From assembly GCF_900111885.1 (NCBI RefSeq), contig NZ_FOKG01000001.1, positions 310,001-374,000 on the forward strand: a stretch of DNA of 64,000 nt, written 5' to 3'. The notes beneath the pieces are model-generated. The model saw only the letters and a list, made by a program, of their open reading frames with translations. It was not told the origin of the DNA and made no database searches. The first letter of the stretch is position 1; the number at the start of each line of letters is the position of its first letter. Shown one piece after another: positions 52,035-60,454 of the stretch. Position numbers and translations under genes: made by a program. The stretch is from Amycolatopsis marina (lineage in GTDB: Bacteria > Actinomycetota > Actinomycetes > Mycobacteriales > Pseudonocardiaceae).

Positions 52035-52736
52035 TCAGCAGCGGCCGAGCATGCTGGTCAGCGCCGTCTGCTCCATGTCGCTGATCGTGAGTTCCCACTT
52101 GTGCTTCACGGTGACCCACATGCTGGCGTAGGTGCACCAGTAGGACACCGACGGCGGCTTCCACTGATCCGGTGACTTGTCACCTTTCTCCTGGTTGACG
52201 TTGTCGGTCACGGCGATGAGCTGTGGGCCGTCGAGATCGTTGGCGAAATCGCCGCGCCGATCGTCGGTCCAGCCGGACGCGCCGCTACGCCACGCGGCGG
52301 CCAGCGGGACGACGTGGTCGATGTCCAGGTCAGCGGGGTCGGACCAGGTCGCGCCGTCGTACGCGCTGTACCAGGTGCCCGAGGTGGGGGCACAGTTCTC
52401 GCCCGCCTTCACGTCGGTGCCGTCACGCTCCAGCACGACCTCGCGAGTGTTGCAGTTGTCGCCCTGGCTGCTCCAGTGCGGGAACTTCTCCCGGTCGTAC
52501 CCGGCCATCGAGCCGTCCGGCGCGACCGCCAGCTCGGCAAGGTGACTCTTCGCCGTGTCGCCGTCGGGGATGCCGGGCGGTCCGCTGCCCGCGGGGACCG
52601 GTGGCGTGGGGGATGCCGCGGAGTCAGCGGGACCGAGAAGCTCGTCAGCCTGCCAGACCAGAGCCGCCACCACGACCGCCACCAGAACCAGTGTCGACAC
52701 CCACGTCTTCCGCTTCTTCACCCACACGCCCTTCAT
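52035..52736 (-). CDS. Secreted HNH endonuclease (DUF1524 type)
   Basis: 233 residues from ATG 52736, with an N-terminal signal anchor (about 11-27, V-S-T-L-V-L-V-A-V-V-V-A-A-L-V-W) and Ala/Pro-rich linker. The catalytic region has D-I-D-H-V-V-P-L-A-A-A-W near 138 and N-D-L-D-G-P-Q-L-I-A-V-T-D-N-V-N-Q-E-K-G-D near 165, the DUF1524 HNH pattern. Two Cys pairs (C-N near 93, C-A near 112; C-T near 200, C-end) suit an exported, disulfide-bonded protein. It probably degrades external DNA; that role is inference. Confidence 0.87.
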   Translation of the reverse strand: MKGVWVKKRKTWVSTLVLVAVVVAALVWQADELLGPADSAASPTPPVPAGSGPPGIPDGDTAKSHLAELAVAPDGSMAGYDREKFPHWSSQGDNCNTREVVLERDGTDVKAGENCAPTSGTWYSAYDGATWSDPADLDIDHVVPLAAAWRSGASGWTDDRRGDFANDLDGPQLIAVTDNVNQEKGDKSPDQWKPPSVSYWCTYASMWVTVKHKWELTISDMEQTALTSMLGRC

Positions 52737-52861
52737 TGATCTTGGACGTCGGAAATTACCCGCACCCACCGACATTCCGGGCAAGGAGGTGCAGGGGGTG
52801 ACGCGGCGGGGGAAGCGTCAAGAGGTGCGGGATCCGCAACCATGCTTAACAGCTACGCTAG

Positions 52862-52890
52862 CTTTACTTCTGGCATCGCCGGAAGTAAAG
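52862..52890. promoter_or_regulatory. Hairpin upstream of the Uma2-type gene
   Basis: CTTTACTTC (52862-52870) and GAAGTAAAG (52882-52890), with inner GGC/GCC pairing across a 3-base loop and one mismatch, 57-85 bases upstream of ATG 52947. It is A/T-rich compared with its surroundings and may be an operator or 5'-leader stem. Confidence 0.4.
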
Positions 52891-52946
52891 ATGCCGGTCA
52901 ACCGACTGGTGAGCTGGCCTCGACTCTGAGGTTTGGAGGTGCGCAG

Positions 52947-53543
52947 ATGGTGGCGACCGCAGCCCAACGACCGTTCGACCCGCTAGTTGATCTCGCGGGC
53001 ATTTGGACGACAACCTTCGCCGAGCGCTATCTTCCGATCGAAGGTGCACCACCGGTCAAGTACGAGTGCGTAGACGGAAAGCTGGTAACGAGCCCCTACG
53101 AGGCCAGCCCCAACGGTTACGGCATGCTGCGCCTCGCGATGCTCATCGACGCCCCCGTACGGGCGTCCGGATGCCGGGTCTATCCCTCGGTCAACTTGAT
53201 GTTCGGCGCACAACGCTGGATCCAGCCGGACATTACGGTACTCAACCGCGCCCAGACCGGTGTTTGGGTCCCTTCGGGCGATGCCCTGCTGGTCGGTGAG
53301 TTCGTCTCCCCGTCAAGCCGGAACCGGGATCGGATCGACAAGCCCGCCATGTGCGCCGAGGCTGGCATCCCGTACTACTTGGTCGCACAGGCAGACCTCC
53401 GGCAGGAGTTCGCCAGTCTGCGACTCTTCCGGCTGACCGACGGCGAATACGTGACCGTCGCCGAAGCAGCCGCAGGCGGACTGTTCGAGGTCACCGAGCC
53501 GTTCGAGGTTTCGTTCGACCCGGTCGAGCTACTCGACCTCTGA
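52947..53543 (+). CDS. Uma2-family (DUF820) restriction-endonuclease-fold protein
   Basis: 198 residues from ATG 52947 (GGAGG eight bases upstream); the upstream frame covers the hairpin and is rejected. The PD-(D/E)XK core reads Q-P-D-I-T-V-L near 93, V-G-E-F-V-S-P-S-S-R-N-R-D-R-I-D-K near 116 and G-I-P-Y-Y-L-V near 143, as in Uma2 nucleases. Uma2 families are expanded in cyanobacteria and actinomycetes and the biological role is unknown. Its stop lies 15 bp inside the 3' end of the convergent DUF397 gene. Confidence 0.82.
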   Translation: MVATAAQRPFDPLVDLAGIWTTTFAERYLPIEGAPPVKYECVDGKLVTSPYEASPNGYGMLRLAMLIDAPVRASGCRVYPSVNLMFGAQRWIQPDITVLNRAQTGVWVPSGDALLVGEFVSPSSRNRDRIDKPAMCAEAGIPYYLVAQADLRQEFASLRLFRLTDGEYVTVAEAAAGGLFEVTEPFEVSFDPVELLDL

Positions 53544-53726
53544 CCGCACTTTCTCGGAAAAGTGTCGCCACGCGGCGGGACTGAGGACCAGCGCGCCACC
53601 GGTGGGGAGTTTGGAGTCGCGCACGGCGACCTGCGGAGCGAGGAAGGCCACCTCGACGCAACTGCCGCCGTTGCCCGTATTACCGCTCCGGCTGCTCTTG
53701 CGCCACTTTGCTTCACTCAGCAGCAT
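53529..53726 (-). CDS. DUF397 protein (BldB-like family)
   Basis: 65 residues. A-K-W-R-K-S-S-R-S-G-N-T-G-N-G-G-S-C-V-E-V-A and V-A-V-R-D-S-K-L-P-T-G-G-A-L-V-L-S-P-A-A-W are the DUF397 pattern. DUF397 proteins, which include Streptomyces BldB, pair with XRE/DUF5753 regulators such as WhiJ and adjust their activity. It is located 16 bases downstream of such a gene. The C-terminal W-R-H-F-S-E-K-V-R is encoded by a degenerate copy of the dispersed palindrome. It overlaps the convergent Uma2 gene end by 15 bp. Confidence 0.88.
   Translation of the reverse strand: MLLSEAKWRKSSRSGNTGNGGSCVEVAFLAPQVAVRDSKLPTGGALVLSPAAWRHFSEKVRSEVE
53546..53565. repeat. Degenerate copy of the 20-bp palindromic repeat
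   Basis: GCACTTTCTCGGAAAAGTGT, three differences from the consensus GCACTTTCCCGGGAAAGTGC. It is single rather than clustered and lies in the 3' part of the DUF397 gene, just past the Uma2 stop. Confidence 0.7.
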
Positions 53727-53741
53727 GGCTCCCCGTTCTGG

Positions 53742-54581
53742 CTACGTCGACTCCGAAAGCACTTGGCAGACAAGCTCAACCGACTCCGTAGGCGACAAAG
53801 CCGTAGCGCCAAGGTGCTCGAACAAGAGGATACCCTCTTGGACCTGGTCAGCCTTCTCGATGTGCATCGAGCCCGTCGGGTACTCAACGTAGAACAAGTC
53901 CGGCTCTCCAGGGTCGGGAAAGCTGAGTATGTCGAAGGCTCCGTTCATCGCGGCATGGGAACCCGCGCCCAACGGAATCACCTGCAGCAGCACTGTCGGA
54001 AGTTCGGACGCCATGATCAGGTACTCGAGTTGCTCTCGCATGACCTTGACGCCGCCGACCTGGCGCCGCAGAACGGCCTCGTCGACTATCGCGTGCAAAT
54101 GCATTGGCTGCGCTTCACTGGTCAACCGCTGCTGACGGTACAGCCTCGCTGCGACCGCGTTGTCCAGTTCGTCCCTAGGAGGTGGACGGTACGATGACAT
54201 GAAGTGCGGCCGCATGTAGGACTCGGTCTGAAGCAGCCCCGGGATGTTGATCAGCTGGAACTCGCGAGTCCTGCTCGCCTCGGTCTCCACATCGACATAT
54301 CCAAAGTCCTTCAGGCCGTACTGGCGCCACCAGCCCTTCTTCGCCGCATCCCTGGCCAGGTCGAGCAGGCCGGGGTCGTACTGGTCGTAGAGGTCCATCA
54401 TCGAGCGGACCAGGTGCACGTCGGCCCTGGTCTCGCCGTTTTCGATCCGGTGCAGGCTGCTGCGCGCCTTGTCGAGCCGGGGTGCCGCCTCTTCCAGCGT
54501 CAGGCCCGCCGACTCACGAAGTTGCCGCAGTCGCCGCCCCAGCCGACGCTTGCGAAACGATGGGCTGCTCCGCCCCGCCAC
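53742..54581 (-). CDS. XRE-family regulator with DUF5753 domain (WhiJ-like)
   Basis: 279 residues from GTG 54581, preceded by GGGGAGG; the open frame extends to 54746 without a better site. Helix-turn-helix L-R-E-S-A-G-L-T-L-E-E-A-A-P-R-L-D-K-A-R-S-S-L-H-R-I-E-N-G (about 21-49). The DUF5753 part contains P-G-L-L-Q-T-E-S-Y near 118, A-R-L-Y-R-Q-Q-R-L near 148, and L-P-T-V-L-L-Q-V-I-P near 195. These regulators act with the small DUF397 proteins encoded next to them in actinomycete development and secondary metabolism. The target genes are unknown. Confidence 0.9.
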   Translation of the reverse strand: MAGRSSPSFRKRRLGRRLRQLRESAGLTLEEAAPRLDKARSSLHRIENGETRADVHLVRSMMDLYDQYDPGLLDLARDAAKKGWWRQYGLKDFGYVDVETEASRTREFQLINIPGLLQTESYMRPHFMSSYRPPPRDELDNAVAARLYRQQRLTSEAQPMHLHAIVDEAVLRRQVGGVKVMREQLEYLIMASELPTVLLQVIPLGAGSHAAMNGAFDILSFPDPGEPDLFYVEYPTGSMHIEKADQVQEGILLFEHLGATALSPTESVELVCQVLSEST

Positions 54582-54730
54582 GGTGATGTCCTCCCCACGC
54601 ACAGTGATCAGCTGATGATCGCACCGGGACGGCGAAATGCGGGATTCCCGGTTTTCGGCGCGCCGGATTCCGGCTTCCCGGCCGGACACTCCAGGTGGTC
54701 CACAGTGGAACCAGGAATCGGAGGTCCGGC

Positions 54731-54997
54731 ATGCGTTGCAGGCCACGACTGTTCACCCTCGTCAATCCGGAGAACGACCAGGACGTCTTCGCCGTCGGTA
54801 TCGACATGGGCGACGAAGCGATCACCTACCGCCCGCGCAACCAGTTCGGCGTGCACGAGTCCGCGAAGGCGGCGCTGCGGTTGTACTCGATGATCACCGA
54901 AGTCCGGCTGGAGTGGGACGACGGCTGGGACGACCAGCTCACGACGTCGCTGCCGCCTGGTTTCGGCGAGTGCGCCGGGTCCGATTCCGGGCCGTAA
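54731..54997 (+). CDS. Small hypothetical protein divergent from the XRE regulator
   Basis: 88 residues from ATG 54731, with GGAGG seven bases upstream; an upstream in-frame start overlaps the regulator region. V-F-A-V-G-I-D-M-G-D-E-A-I-T-Y and S-M-I-T-E-V-R-L-E-W-D-D-G-W-D-D suggest a small folded acidic protein with no membrane segment. No family was recognised. Its divergent position next to an XRE/DUF5753 gene makes it a candidate third member of that module. Confidence 0.65.
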   Translation: MRCRPRLFTLVNPENDQDVFAVGIDMGDEAITYRPRNQFGVHESAKAALRLYSMITEVRLEWDDGWDDQLTTSLPPGFGECAGSDSGP

Positions 54998-55153
54998 GTG
55001 CAAACTCGGCCGCTGGTGCTGCCAACTCACGCCCTGGATGTGCGAAGTCGGCGGCATCGTTGCCTCACCAGGGACTCTTGACCTCTAGTTTGATGGAGGT
55101 TGCAGGATCAGTGGCTGGGCCTGCCTGGCGACTGACCTGTGAGGAGCACTTCC

Positions 55154-55759
55154 ATGAGGGTGGAGATTTATGCCGACGTGTTGTGCCCGTGGTGCTACAT
55201 CGGCAAACAACGTTTGGCGAAAGCGATCGACGGTCACGACGGCGTGGAGATCGTCTGGCGCAGCTTCCAACTCGCCCCTGAGGAAGGCCGGGTCCCTGGC
55301 CCCACGGCCGCCGAGGCCATGACCGGCTGGTGGGGTGACCAGGCGCAGGCTCGAATCGCTCGGATCCAGACCTTGGGCGTCGCGGAGGGCCTGGAGCTGA
55401 ACCTGCATCTGGCCCGGCCGGTGAACACGTTCGACGCGCACCGGCTGTGTCATCTCGCCGCGACGCACGGACTGGCTGATGAGGTAATGGAGCGCCTGCT
55501 GCACGCCTACCACACGGAGGGGCTCAACGTCGCCGACCCACGAGTGCTGCAGCGCTTGGGCGTCGAGGTAGGACTGGACCTCGAACGAGTGCGCGCCGTC
55601 CTCGCCGGTGATGACTATGCCGAGGCGGTGCGTGCCGACCAGATACGCGCGACCGAGCACGGCGTCACCGGTGTCCCCTCGCTGGTGATCGACGGTGCGT
55701 CACCGGTCTCCGGTGTCCAGCCCGCGGCTGACCTACGTCGGCTGCTGGAGATCACCTGA
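55154..55759 (+). CDS. DsbA/FrnE-family thioredoxin-fold oxidoreductase
   Basis: 201 residues from ATG 55154, with GAGGAG eight bases upstream. I-Y-A-D-V-L-C-P-W-C-Y-I-G-K places the C-P-W-C active site at about residues 11-14, and G-V-T-G-V-P-S-L near 170 contains the cis-Pro loop. The helical insertion between is typical of FrnE and 2-hydroxychromene-2-carboxylate isomerase-like proteins. It has no signal peptide, so it acts in the cytoplasm, probably in disulfide reduction or polyketide modification. It ends right at the tandem repeat 55760-55843. Confidence 0.9.
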   Translation: MRVEIYADVLCPWCYIGKQRLAKAIDGHDGVEIVWRSFQLAPEEGRVPGPTAAEAMTGWWGDQAQARIARIQTLGVAEGLELNLHLARPVNTFDAHRLCHLAATHGLADEVMERLLHAYHTEGLNVADPRVLQRLGVEVGLDLERVRAVLAGDDYAEAVRADQIRATEHGVTGVPSLVIDGASPVSGVQPAADLRRLLEIT

Positions 55760-55843
55760 TGTACGTAGAACGCCAACACGTGTACGTGGAACGCGCATTT
55801 GTGTGCATGGAACGCAAACACGTGTGCATGGATCGCGCACTCA
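55760..55843. repeat. Four tandem 21-bp repeats at a convergent junction
   Basis: Units 55760-55780, 55781-55801, 55802-55822 and 55823-55843. Each begins TGT(A/G)C(A/G)T(A/G)GA(A/T)CGC and differs in the last nine bases. They fill nearly the whole gap between the DsbA/FrnE stop and the TauE stop. 21 is a multiple of three, so any frame across them repeats every 7 codons. The repeat is unrelated to the 20-bp palindrome. Confidence 0.9.
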
Positions 55844-55850
55844 AGTCCGG

Positions 55851-56564
55851 CTAGAGCTGGCGGAGGGCTAGGAGGGTGGCGCCGGTGGCGGAGAGGGTCA
55901 GGGCCAGGGTGCGGAGTTTCGCCTGGTTGAGGTGGCGGTTCAGGAGGAGGCTGGCGCCGTAGCCGAGCAGGAGGAAGGGGAGGAGTTGGGCGGCTGACAC
56001 CACCGTGGTGGCGGTGATGGTGCCGGAGACGGTCAGGGCGGCCACCGACATGATGCAGCCTGCCAGGAAGAAGGCACTCATCGTCGCGCGTCGGCTGGAC
56101 GCTGCCGAGTCCTGCCAGACGAGGGCCATGGGCGGGCCGCCGATCGCGGTTGCCGTGCCCATGGCGCCCGAGGCCATCCCGGCGACGATCACCGCGTTTC
56201 TGGTGGGTCTCGGTACCCAGCCGAACGCGCTGATCGCCGTGCCGACCAGCACCACGCCCGCCAGCACCAGCGCGAGAATCCTGGCGGGCAGGTACGCGAC
56301 CAGCACCGCGCCCGCGACCGTCCCCGGCACCCGGCCGAGCAGTGCCCACTTCGCTCCCGACAGATCCAGCTCCGCCCGTTCGCGGACCGCGACGATCAAC
56401 GTCAGCGCGGTCGCGAGCAGCAGCAGCGGTCCCGGAATCAGGGTCGGGTCGAGCAGGGCGAGGATCGGCCCGCCGAGCATGCCGAGGCCGAAGCCGAGCG
56501 CGCCCTGCAGACACGCCCCCAGCAGCACGGCGAACGCCGCGATCGCGAAGGCCGTCACGCTCAT
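55851..56564 (-). CDS. TauE/SafE-family sulfite/anion exporter
   Basis: 237 residues from ATG 56564, which overlaps the ABC ATPase stop by 4 bases; a longer open frame is the shadow of that gene. It has eight predicted helices. G-A-L-G-F-G-L-G-M-L-G-G-P near residue 21 and G-T-A-T-A-I-G-G-P-P-M-A-L near 136 are the two family repeats. Members export sulfite, sulfoacetate or other organic anions. As the last gene of a sugar-acid or peptide import operon it may expel an anionic by-product (inference). Confidence 0.88.
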   Translation of the reverse strand: MSVTAFAIAAFAVLLGACLQGALGFGLGMLGGPILALLDPTLIPGPLLLLATALTLIVAVRERAELDLSGAKWALLGRVPGTVAGAVLVAYLPARILALVLAGVVLVGTAISAFGWVPRPTRNAVIVAGMASGAMGTATAIGGPPMALVWQDSAASSRRATMSAFFLAGCIMSVAALTVSGTITATTVVSAAQLLPFLLLGYGASLLLNRHLNQAKLRTLALTLSATGATLLALRQL

Positions 56565-57571
56565 CGGGCGATGCCGGCCGTCACCACCTCGAGGGGCAGA
56601 TGGCAGGCGGCCGTGTGCGACGGCTGGCCAGCGCCCGCCTCGTCCACCGGGACGACCTGTGCGCACACGTCCTCGGCCCGCCAGCAGCGGGTGCGGAACC
56701 GGCAGCCCGAAGGTGGATCGACCGGCGAGGGCACCTCGCCGGAGAGCACGATCCGCTCCCGGCTGCCTGCCAGCGCCGGAGCCAGCGTGGGGGCGGCGGA
56801 GAGCAGGGCCGCGGTGTAGGGGTGCCGGGGCGAGCCGAAAACCTCCTCCGTCGGACCAGTCTCGACGACCCTGCCGAGGTACATCACCGACACGCGGTCG
56901 GCGACGTGCCGGACGACCGAGAGGTCGTGCGAGATGAACACGTACGCCACGCCCAGCTCGGCCTGCAGATCGGTGAGCAGGTTCAGCACCTGTGCCTGCA
57001 CCGAGAGGTCCAGCGCCGACACCGGCTCGTCGCAGATGATCACGGCGGGGTCGAGTGCCAGTGCCCGCGCGATCCCGATCCGCTGGCGCTGTCCGCCGGA
57101 GAACTCCTGCGGGTAGCGCCGCGCGTCGCCAGGTCGCAGCCCGACCATGTCCAGCAGTTCCCGCACCCGTTGCTCGCGCCGCTTGGGTGGTACCAGGTCG
57201 CGGTGCGTACGCCACGGCTCGCCGATCAGGTCCGCCGCGTTGAGCCGTGGGTTGAGTGAGGCGAACGGGTCCTGGAACACCATCTGCACCCGGCGGCGCC
57301 AGGCGAGCAGCTCCTTGCCCCGCAAGGAAAAGGGATCCACACCGTCGAACCGGACGGTGCCGGAGTCGGGCCGTTCGAGCATCAGCAGAACTCGGGCGAG
57401 TGTCGACTTGCCGCAGCCCGACTCCCCGACAAGGCCCAGTGTTTCCCCACGACCGAGCCGCAGGTTCACGCCGTCGAGCGCCTGCAGCCGGGTGCTGCCC
57501 GACGCGCTCCGCGGTACGCGGAAACTCTTGCTCAGCCCGCTGACGTCGAGCAGCGGTGCACTTTCAGGCAT
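56561..57571 (-). CDS. Oligopeptide/dipeptide ABC transporter ATPase (OppF type)
   Basis: 336 residues from ATG 57571, overlapping the OppD-type stop by 8 bases. Walker A G-E-S-G-C-G-K-S-T near 49, signature F-S-G-G-Q-R-Q-R near 156 and Walker B V-I-I-C-D-E-P near 176 are intact. The C-terminal oligo_HPY region has C-R-F-R-T-R-C-W-R-A-E-D-V-C near 291, the cysteine cluster that can hold an Fe-S site. It is the second ATPase of the importer and probably pairs with the OppD-type subunit. Confidence 0.94.
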   Translation of the reverse strand: MPESAPLLDVSGLSKSFRVPRSASGSTRLQALDGVNLRLGRGETLGLVGESGCGKSTLARVLLMLERPDSGTVRFDGVDPFSLRGKELLAWRRRVQMVFQDPFASLNPRLNAADLIGEPWRTHRDLVPPKRREQRVRELLDMVGLRPGDARRYPQEFSGGQRQRIGIARALALDPAVIICDEPVSALDLSVQAQVLNLLTDLQAELGVAYVFISHDLSVVRHVADRVSVMYLGRVVETGPTEEVFGSPRHPYTAALLSAAPTLAPALAGSRERIVLSGEVPSPVDPPSGCRFRTRCWRAEDVCAQVVPVDEAGAGQPSHTAACHLPLEVVTAGIAR

Positions 57572-58592
57572 CGGCGAGCTCCTTCCAGAAGTGACAGGCC
57601 GACGCCCGTCCCACGCCCGTCTCCACCAGTGGTGGCGGGTCGGTGGCGCAGAGATCGCGCGCCATCGGGCAGCGGGTGCGGAACGCACAGCCGGAGGGTA
57701 TCGCCGCCAGCTGCGGCGGGCTGCCCTCGATGGAGCGCAGCCGCGCACCCCGCTCGGCGTCGGCGGGCACCGAGTCGAGCAGCCCGCGCGTGTACGGATG
57801 CCGGGGGTTGCCGAAGACCTCGGCGACCGGCCCGGTTTCCACAATGGACCCCGCATACATGACGGCCACCTGGTCGGCCTGCTCCGCCACCACGGCGAGG
57901 TCGTGGGTGATGAGCACGAGCGCCATCCGCGTCTCGGTACGCAGGTCGGCGAGCAGCTCCATGATCTGGGCCTGCACGGTGACGTCGAGCGCGGTGGTTG
58001 GCTCGTCGGCCAGCAGCACCGAGGGACGCAGCGCCACGGCCATCGCGATCAGCAGCCGCTGCCGCATCCCGCCGGAGAACTGGTGCGGGTAGGCGTTCGC
58101 CCGCGAACGCGGCTCCGGGATACCGACGCGTTCCATCAGCTCGATCGCCCGCTCCTTCGCCGCACGACGGGAGAGCTTCTCGTGGATCCGGAACGGTTCC
58201 GCCAGCTGCGAGCCGACCGTGAACACCGGGTTGAGGGCCGTCAACGCGTCCTGGAACACCACGGCGAGTCCCGGACCGGCGACCTTTCGGCGCTGGGCCT
58301 TGCTCATGCGCAGGACGTCCTCACCTTCGAGGAACACCTGCCCGTCGACCACCTCGGCGATCGGGTCGAGCAGCCCGGCGACGGCCTGCGCGGTCATGCT
58401 CTTGCCGCAGCCCGACTCGCCGAGCAGGGCAAGGGTTTCGCCGGAGCGTACGGAGAAACTCACGTCGCGGACGACGTGCACCGAACCGTCCGGGGTGCGA
58501 ATGTCGACCGAAAGCCCGTGCACGTCCATCGCGGGCCGGTCCGTTTGGTTGACCACCGTGGACATCACGGTGGCACTGTCACCGATACTCAT
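57564..58592 (-). CDS. Oligopeptide/dipeptide ABC transporter ATPase (OppD type)
   Basis: 342 residues, ATG 58592 overlapping the DppC-type stop by 4 bases. Walker A G-E-S-G-C-G-K-S near 58, signature F-S-G-G-M-R-Q-R near 168, Walker B V-L-L-A-D-E-P near 188, and the oligo_HPY tail with C-A-F-R-T-R-C-P-M-A-R-D-L-C near 310. It hydrolyses ATP to drive uptake through the DppB/DppC channel. A longer N-terminus (about 20 residues) precedes the first strand. Confidence 0.95.
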   Translation of the reverse strand: MSIGDSATVMSTVVNQTDRPAMDVHGLSVDIRTPDGSVHVVRDVSFSVRSGETLALLGESGCGKSMTAQAVAGLLDPIAEVVDGQVFLEGEDVLRMSKAQRRKVAGPGLAVVFQDALTALNPVFTVGSQLAEPFRIHEKLSRRAAKERAIELMERVGIPEPRSRANAYPHQFSGGMRQRLLIAMAVALRPSVLLADEPTTALDVTVQAQIMELLADLRTETRMALVLITHDLAVVAEQADQVAVMYAGSIVETGPVAEVFGNPRHPYTRGLLDSVPADAERGARLRSIEGSPPQLAAIPSGCAFRTRCPMARDLCATDPPPLVETGVGRASACHFWKELADA

Positions 58593-59524
58593 GCCGTCCC
58601 CTTTCCGGCCAGGTCACGACGCTTGCGCTTCGGGACGGTCAGCCGCCACCGCTGACCCGGGTCGGTCGCGATCCTCGCCCACGCCGCGATGATCGTCGCC
58701 GAAACGGTGGTGATGACGATCGCCAGCCCGGGGAACACGGCGATCCACCACGCGGTCTGCAGCTCCTGCCTGCCCTGCGCCACCATCAGTCCCCACGACA
58801 CGTCCGGCGGCTGGATACCGATGCCGAGGAAGCTCAGCGAGGACTCCGTCAGCATCACGAAGCAGAAGTCCACCGCGGCCACGGTGAGCAACGTGGGCAG
58901 CACGATCGGCGCGACGTGCCTGCGGATCGTCGCCCAGTTGCCGGTGCCGAAGGTCCTCGCCGCGTCGACGAAGAGCCTGCTCTGCAGTTCGGCCGACTCC
59001 GCCCGCGCGGTCCGCAGGTAGATCGGGATCCGCGCGATCGCCAGCACCGCGATGATGTTGGCGATGCTGGGCGTGAACACGTAGAGCACCACAACGGCCA
59101 GCAGCAGCGAGGGGAAGCTGAGGATCACGTCGGCGATGCGCATCGACACGTTCTCCCGCCAGCCGCGGTGGAACCCGGCCCACATGCCCCAGATCGAGCC
59201 GACCACAAGGGACACCAGTACCGCGGGAACCGCGACCGACATCGTCGTGCTCGCCGCGACGATCAGCCGTGCCAACACACTGCGGCCGAGCGAGTCGCTG
59301 CCGAGCAGGAACGCCCAGCCCTCGCCGATGCTCAGCGGCGGCAGGTTGTCCGCCCGCAGGTGCTGCTCCGTCGCGAGGTCACCGAACAACGTCGGCCCGA
59401 CGGCGGCGCAGAGCGCGACGAACATCAGCACACCGGTGGCCACGCTGGCGAACCGGTCCTTGCCCAACAGGGACAGCATCCTGCTTCCCATGATCTGCCC
59501 TGCCTTCCCGTTCGTGCCGGTCAT
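58589..59524 (-). CDS. ABC transporter permease (DppC type)
   Basis: 311 residues with six helices and the DppC N-terminal region (D-S-L-G-R-S-V-L-A-R-L near 76). The EAA-loop region A-A-R-T-F-G-T-G-N-W-A-T-I-R-R-H-V-A-P-I-V near 190 contacts the ATPases. The start overlaps the DppB-type stop by 4 bases. Together with the DppB-type permease it forms the membrane channel. Substrate specificity lies in the binding protein. Confidence 0.94.
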   Translation of the reverse strand: MTGTNGKAGQIMGSRMLSLLGKDRFASVATGVLMFVALCAAVGPTLFGDLATEQHLRADNLPPLSIGEGWAFLLGSDSLGRSVLARLIVAASTTMSVAVPAVLVSLVVGSIWGMWAGFHRGWRENVSMRIADVILSFPSLLLAVVVLYVFTPSIANIIAVLAIARIPIYLRTARAESAELQSRLFVDAARTFGTGNWATIRRHVAPIVLPTLLTVAAVDFCFVMLTESSLSFLGIGIQPPDVSWGLMVAQGRQELQTAWWIAVFPGLAIVITTVSATIIAAWARIATDPGQRWRLTVPKRKRRDLAGKGTA

Positions 59525-60447
59525 GCCAGTGCCCCCTGTCGGACCCGTGCGTCGAGCAGCGCATAACAGACGTCGATGAGGATGTTCAGCGCGAAGATCG
59601 TCAACGCGGTCAGCAGCACCGCGGCCTGCAACACGGCGAAGTCGCGCTGCAGGATGGAGTCGATCATCAGCTTGCCGATGCCAGGCCAGCCGAAGATCGT
59701 CTCCACCACGACCGCGCCGTTGATCAGCCCGACCGTGAGGTCACCGGCGACGGTGAGCACTGGAGCGCCCGCGTTGCGCAGCGCGTGTCCGAAGATCACC
59801 CGCTGCTCGCCGGCGCCCTTGCTGCGGGCGACCTTGATGTAGGGCGCGGACAGCGCGGACACCATGGCGCCGCGCACCACCTGGACGAGCACGCCGAACG
59901 GCCGGATCAACAGTGTCGCGATGGGCAGGACCCAGGCCGCGGCACCGACGGTCCCGGAGGTCGGCAGCCAGCCGAGGGTGACCGAGAAGATCAGCACACC
60001 CATGATGGCGAACCAGAAGTCCGGCATGCTCGCCGCGGTGGACGACAGGAAGCTCGCGACCCGGTCGGCCAGGGAGTTCGGCCGGTAGGCGGCCAGGCTG
60101 CCGACGATCACCGCACCGATGATCGCCAGCAGCATGGTCACGCCCGCGAGTTGCAGCGTCGCGGGGAAGGCCCGCAGCACGGCCTCGGCGGCCGGTTGCG
60201 CCGTCCGCAGCGACTCACCGAAGTCGAGCCGCACTATCTGCGCGAGATAGTCACCGAACTGCACGATCAGCGGCTGGTCGAAGCCGTTGCGGGCGGCGAA
60301 GTCCGCCCTCATCTCCGGCGTGGCGCTGAGCGGGAGGTAGAGGTTGGCTGGATCCCCGGTGAGGCGTGCAAGGAAGAACACGCCGAGGATCACGACGAGC
60401 AGCGGAATGGCGCTGGAAACGATGCGGCGCCGCAGAAAGGTGACCAT
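59521..60447 (-). CDS. ABC transporter permease (DppB type)
   Basis: 308 residues with six helices. R-L-T-G-D-P-A-N near residue 28 is the usual periplasmic start of DppB proteins, and the EAA-loop A-R-S-K-G-A-G-E-Q-R-V-I-F-G-H-A-L-R-N-A near 205 docks the ATPase. It begins 7 bases after the binding-protein stop and overlaps the DppC-type gene by 4 bases. It is the second half of the importer's channel. Confidence 0.94.
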   Translation of the reverse strand: MVTFLRRRIVSSAIPLLVVILGVFFLARLTGDPANLYLPLSATPEMRADFAARNGFDQPLIVQFGDYLAQIVRLDFGESLRTAQPAAEAVLRAFPATLQLAGVTMLLAIIGAVIVGSLAAYRPNSLADRVASFLSSTAASMPDFWFAIMGVLIFSVTLGWLPTSGTVGAAAWVLPIATLLIRPFGVLVQVVRGAMVSALSAPYIKVARSKGAGEQRVIFGHALRNAGAPVLTVAGDLTVGLINGAVVVETIFGWPGIGKLMIDSILQRDFAVLQAAVLLTALTIFALNILIDVCYALLDARVRQGALA

Positions 60448-60454
60448 CGCGTCC

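Noticed and set aside
55760..55843. CRISPR array
   Set aside because: The repeats are contiguous without unique spacers of about 30 bp, and no cas gene is present.
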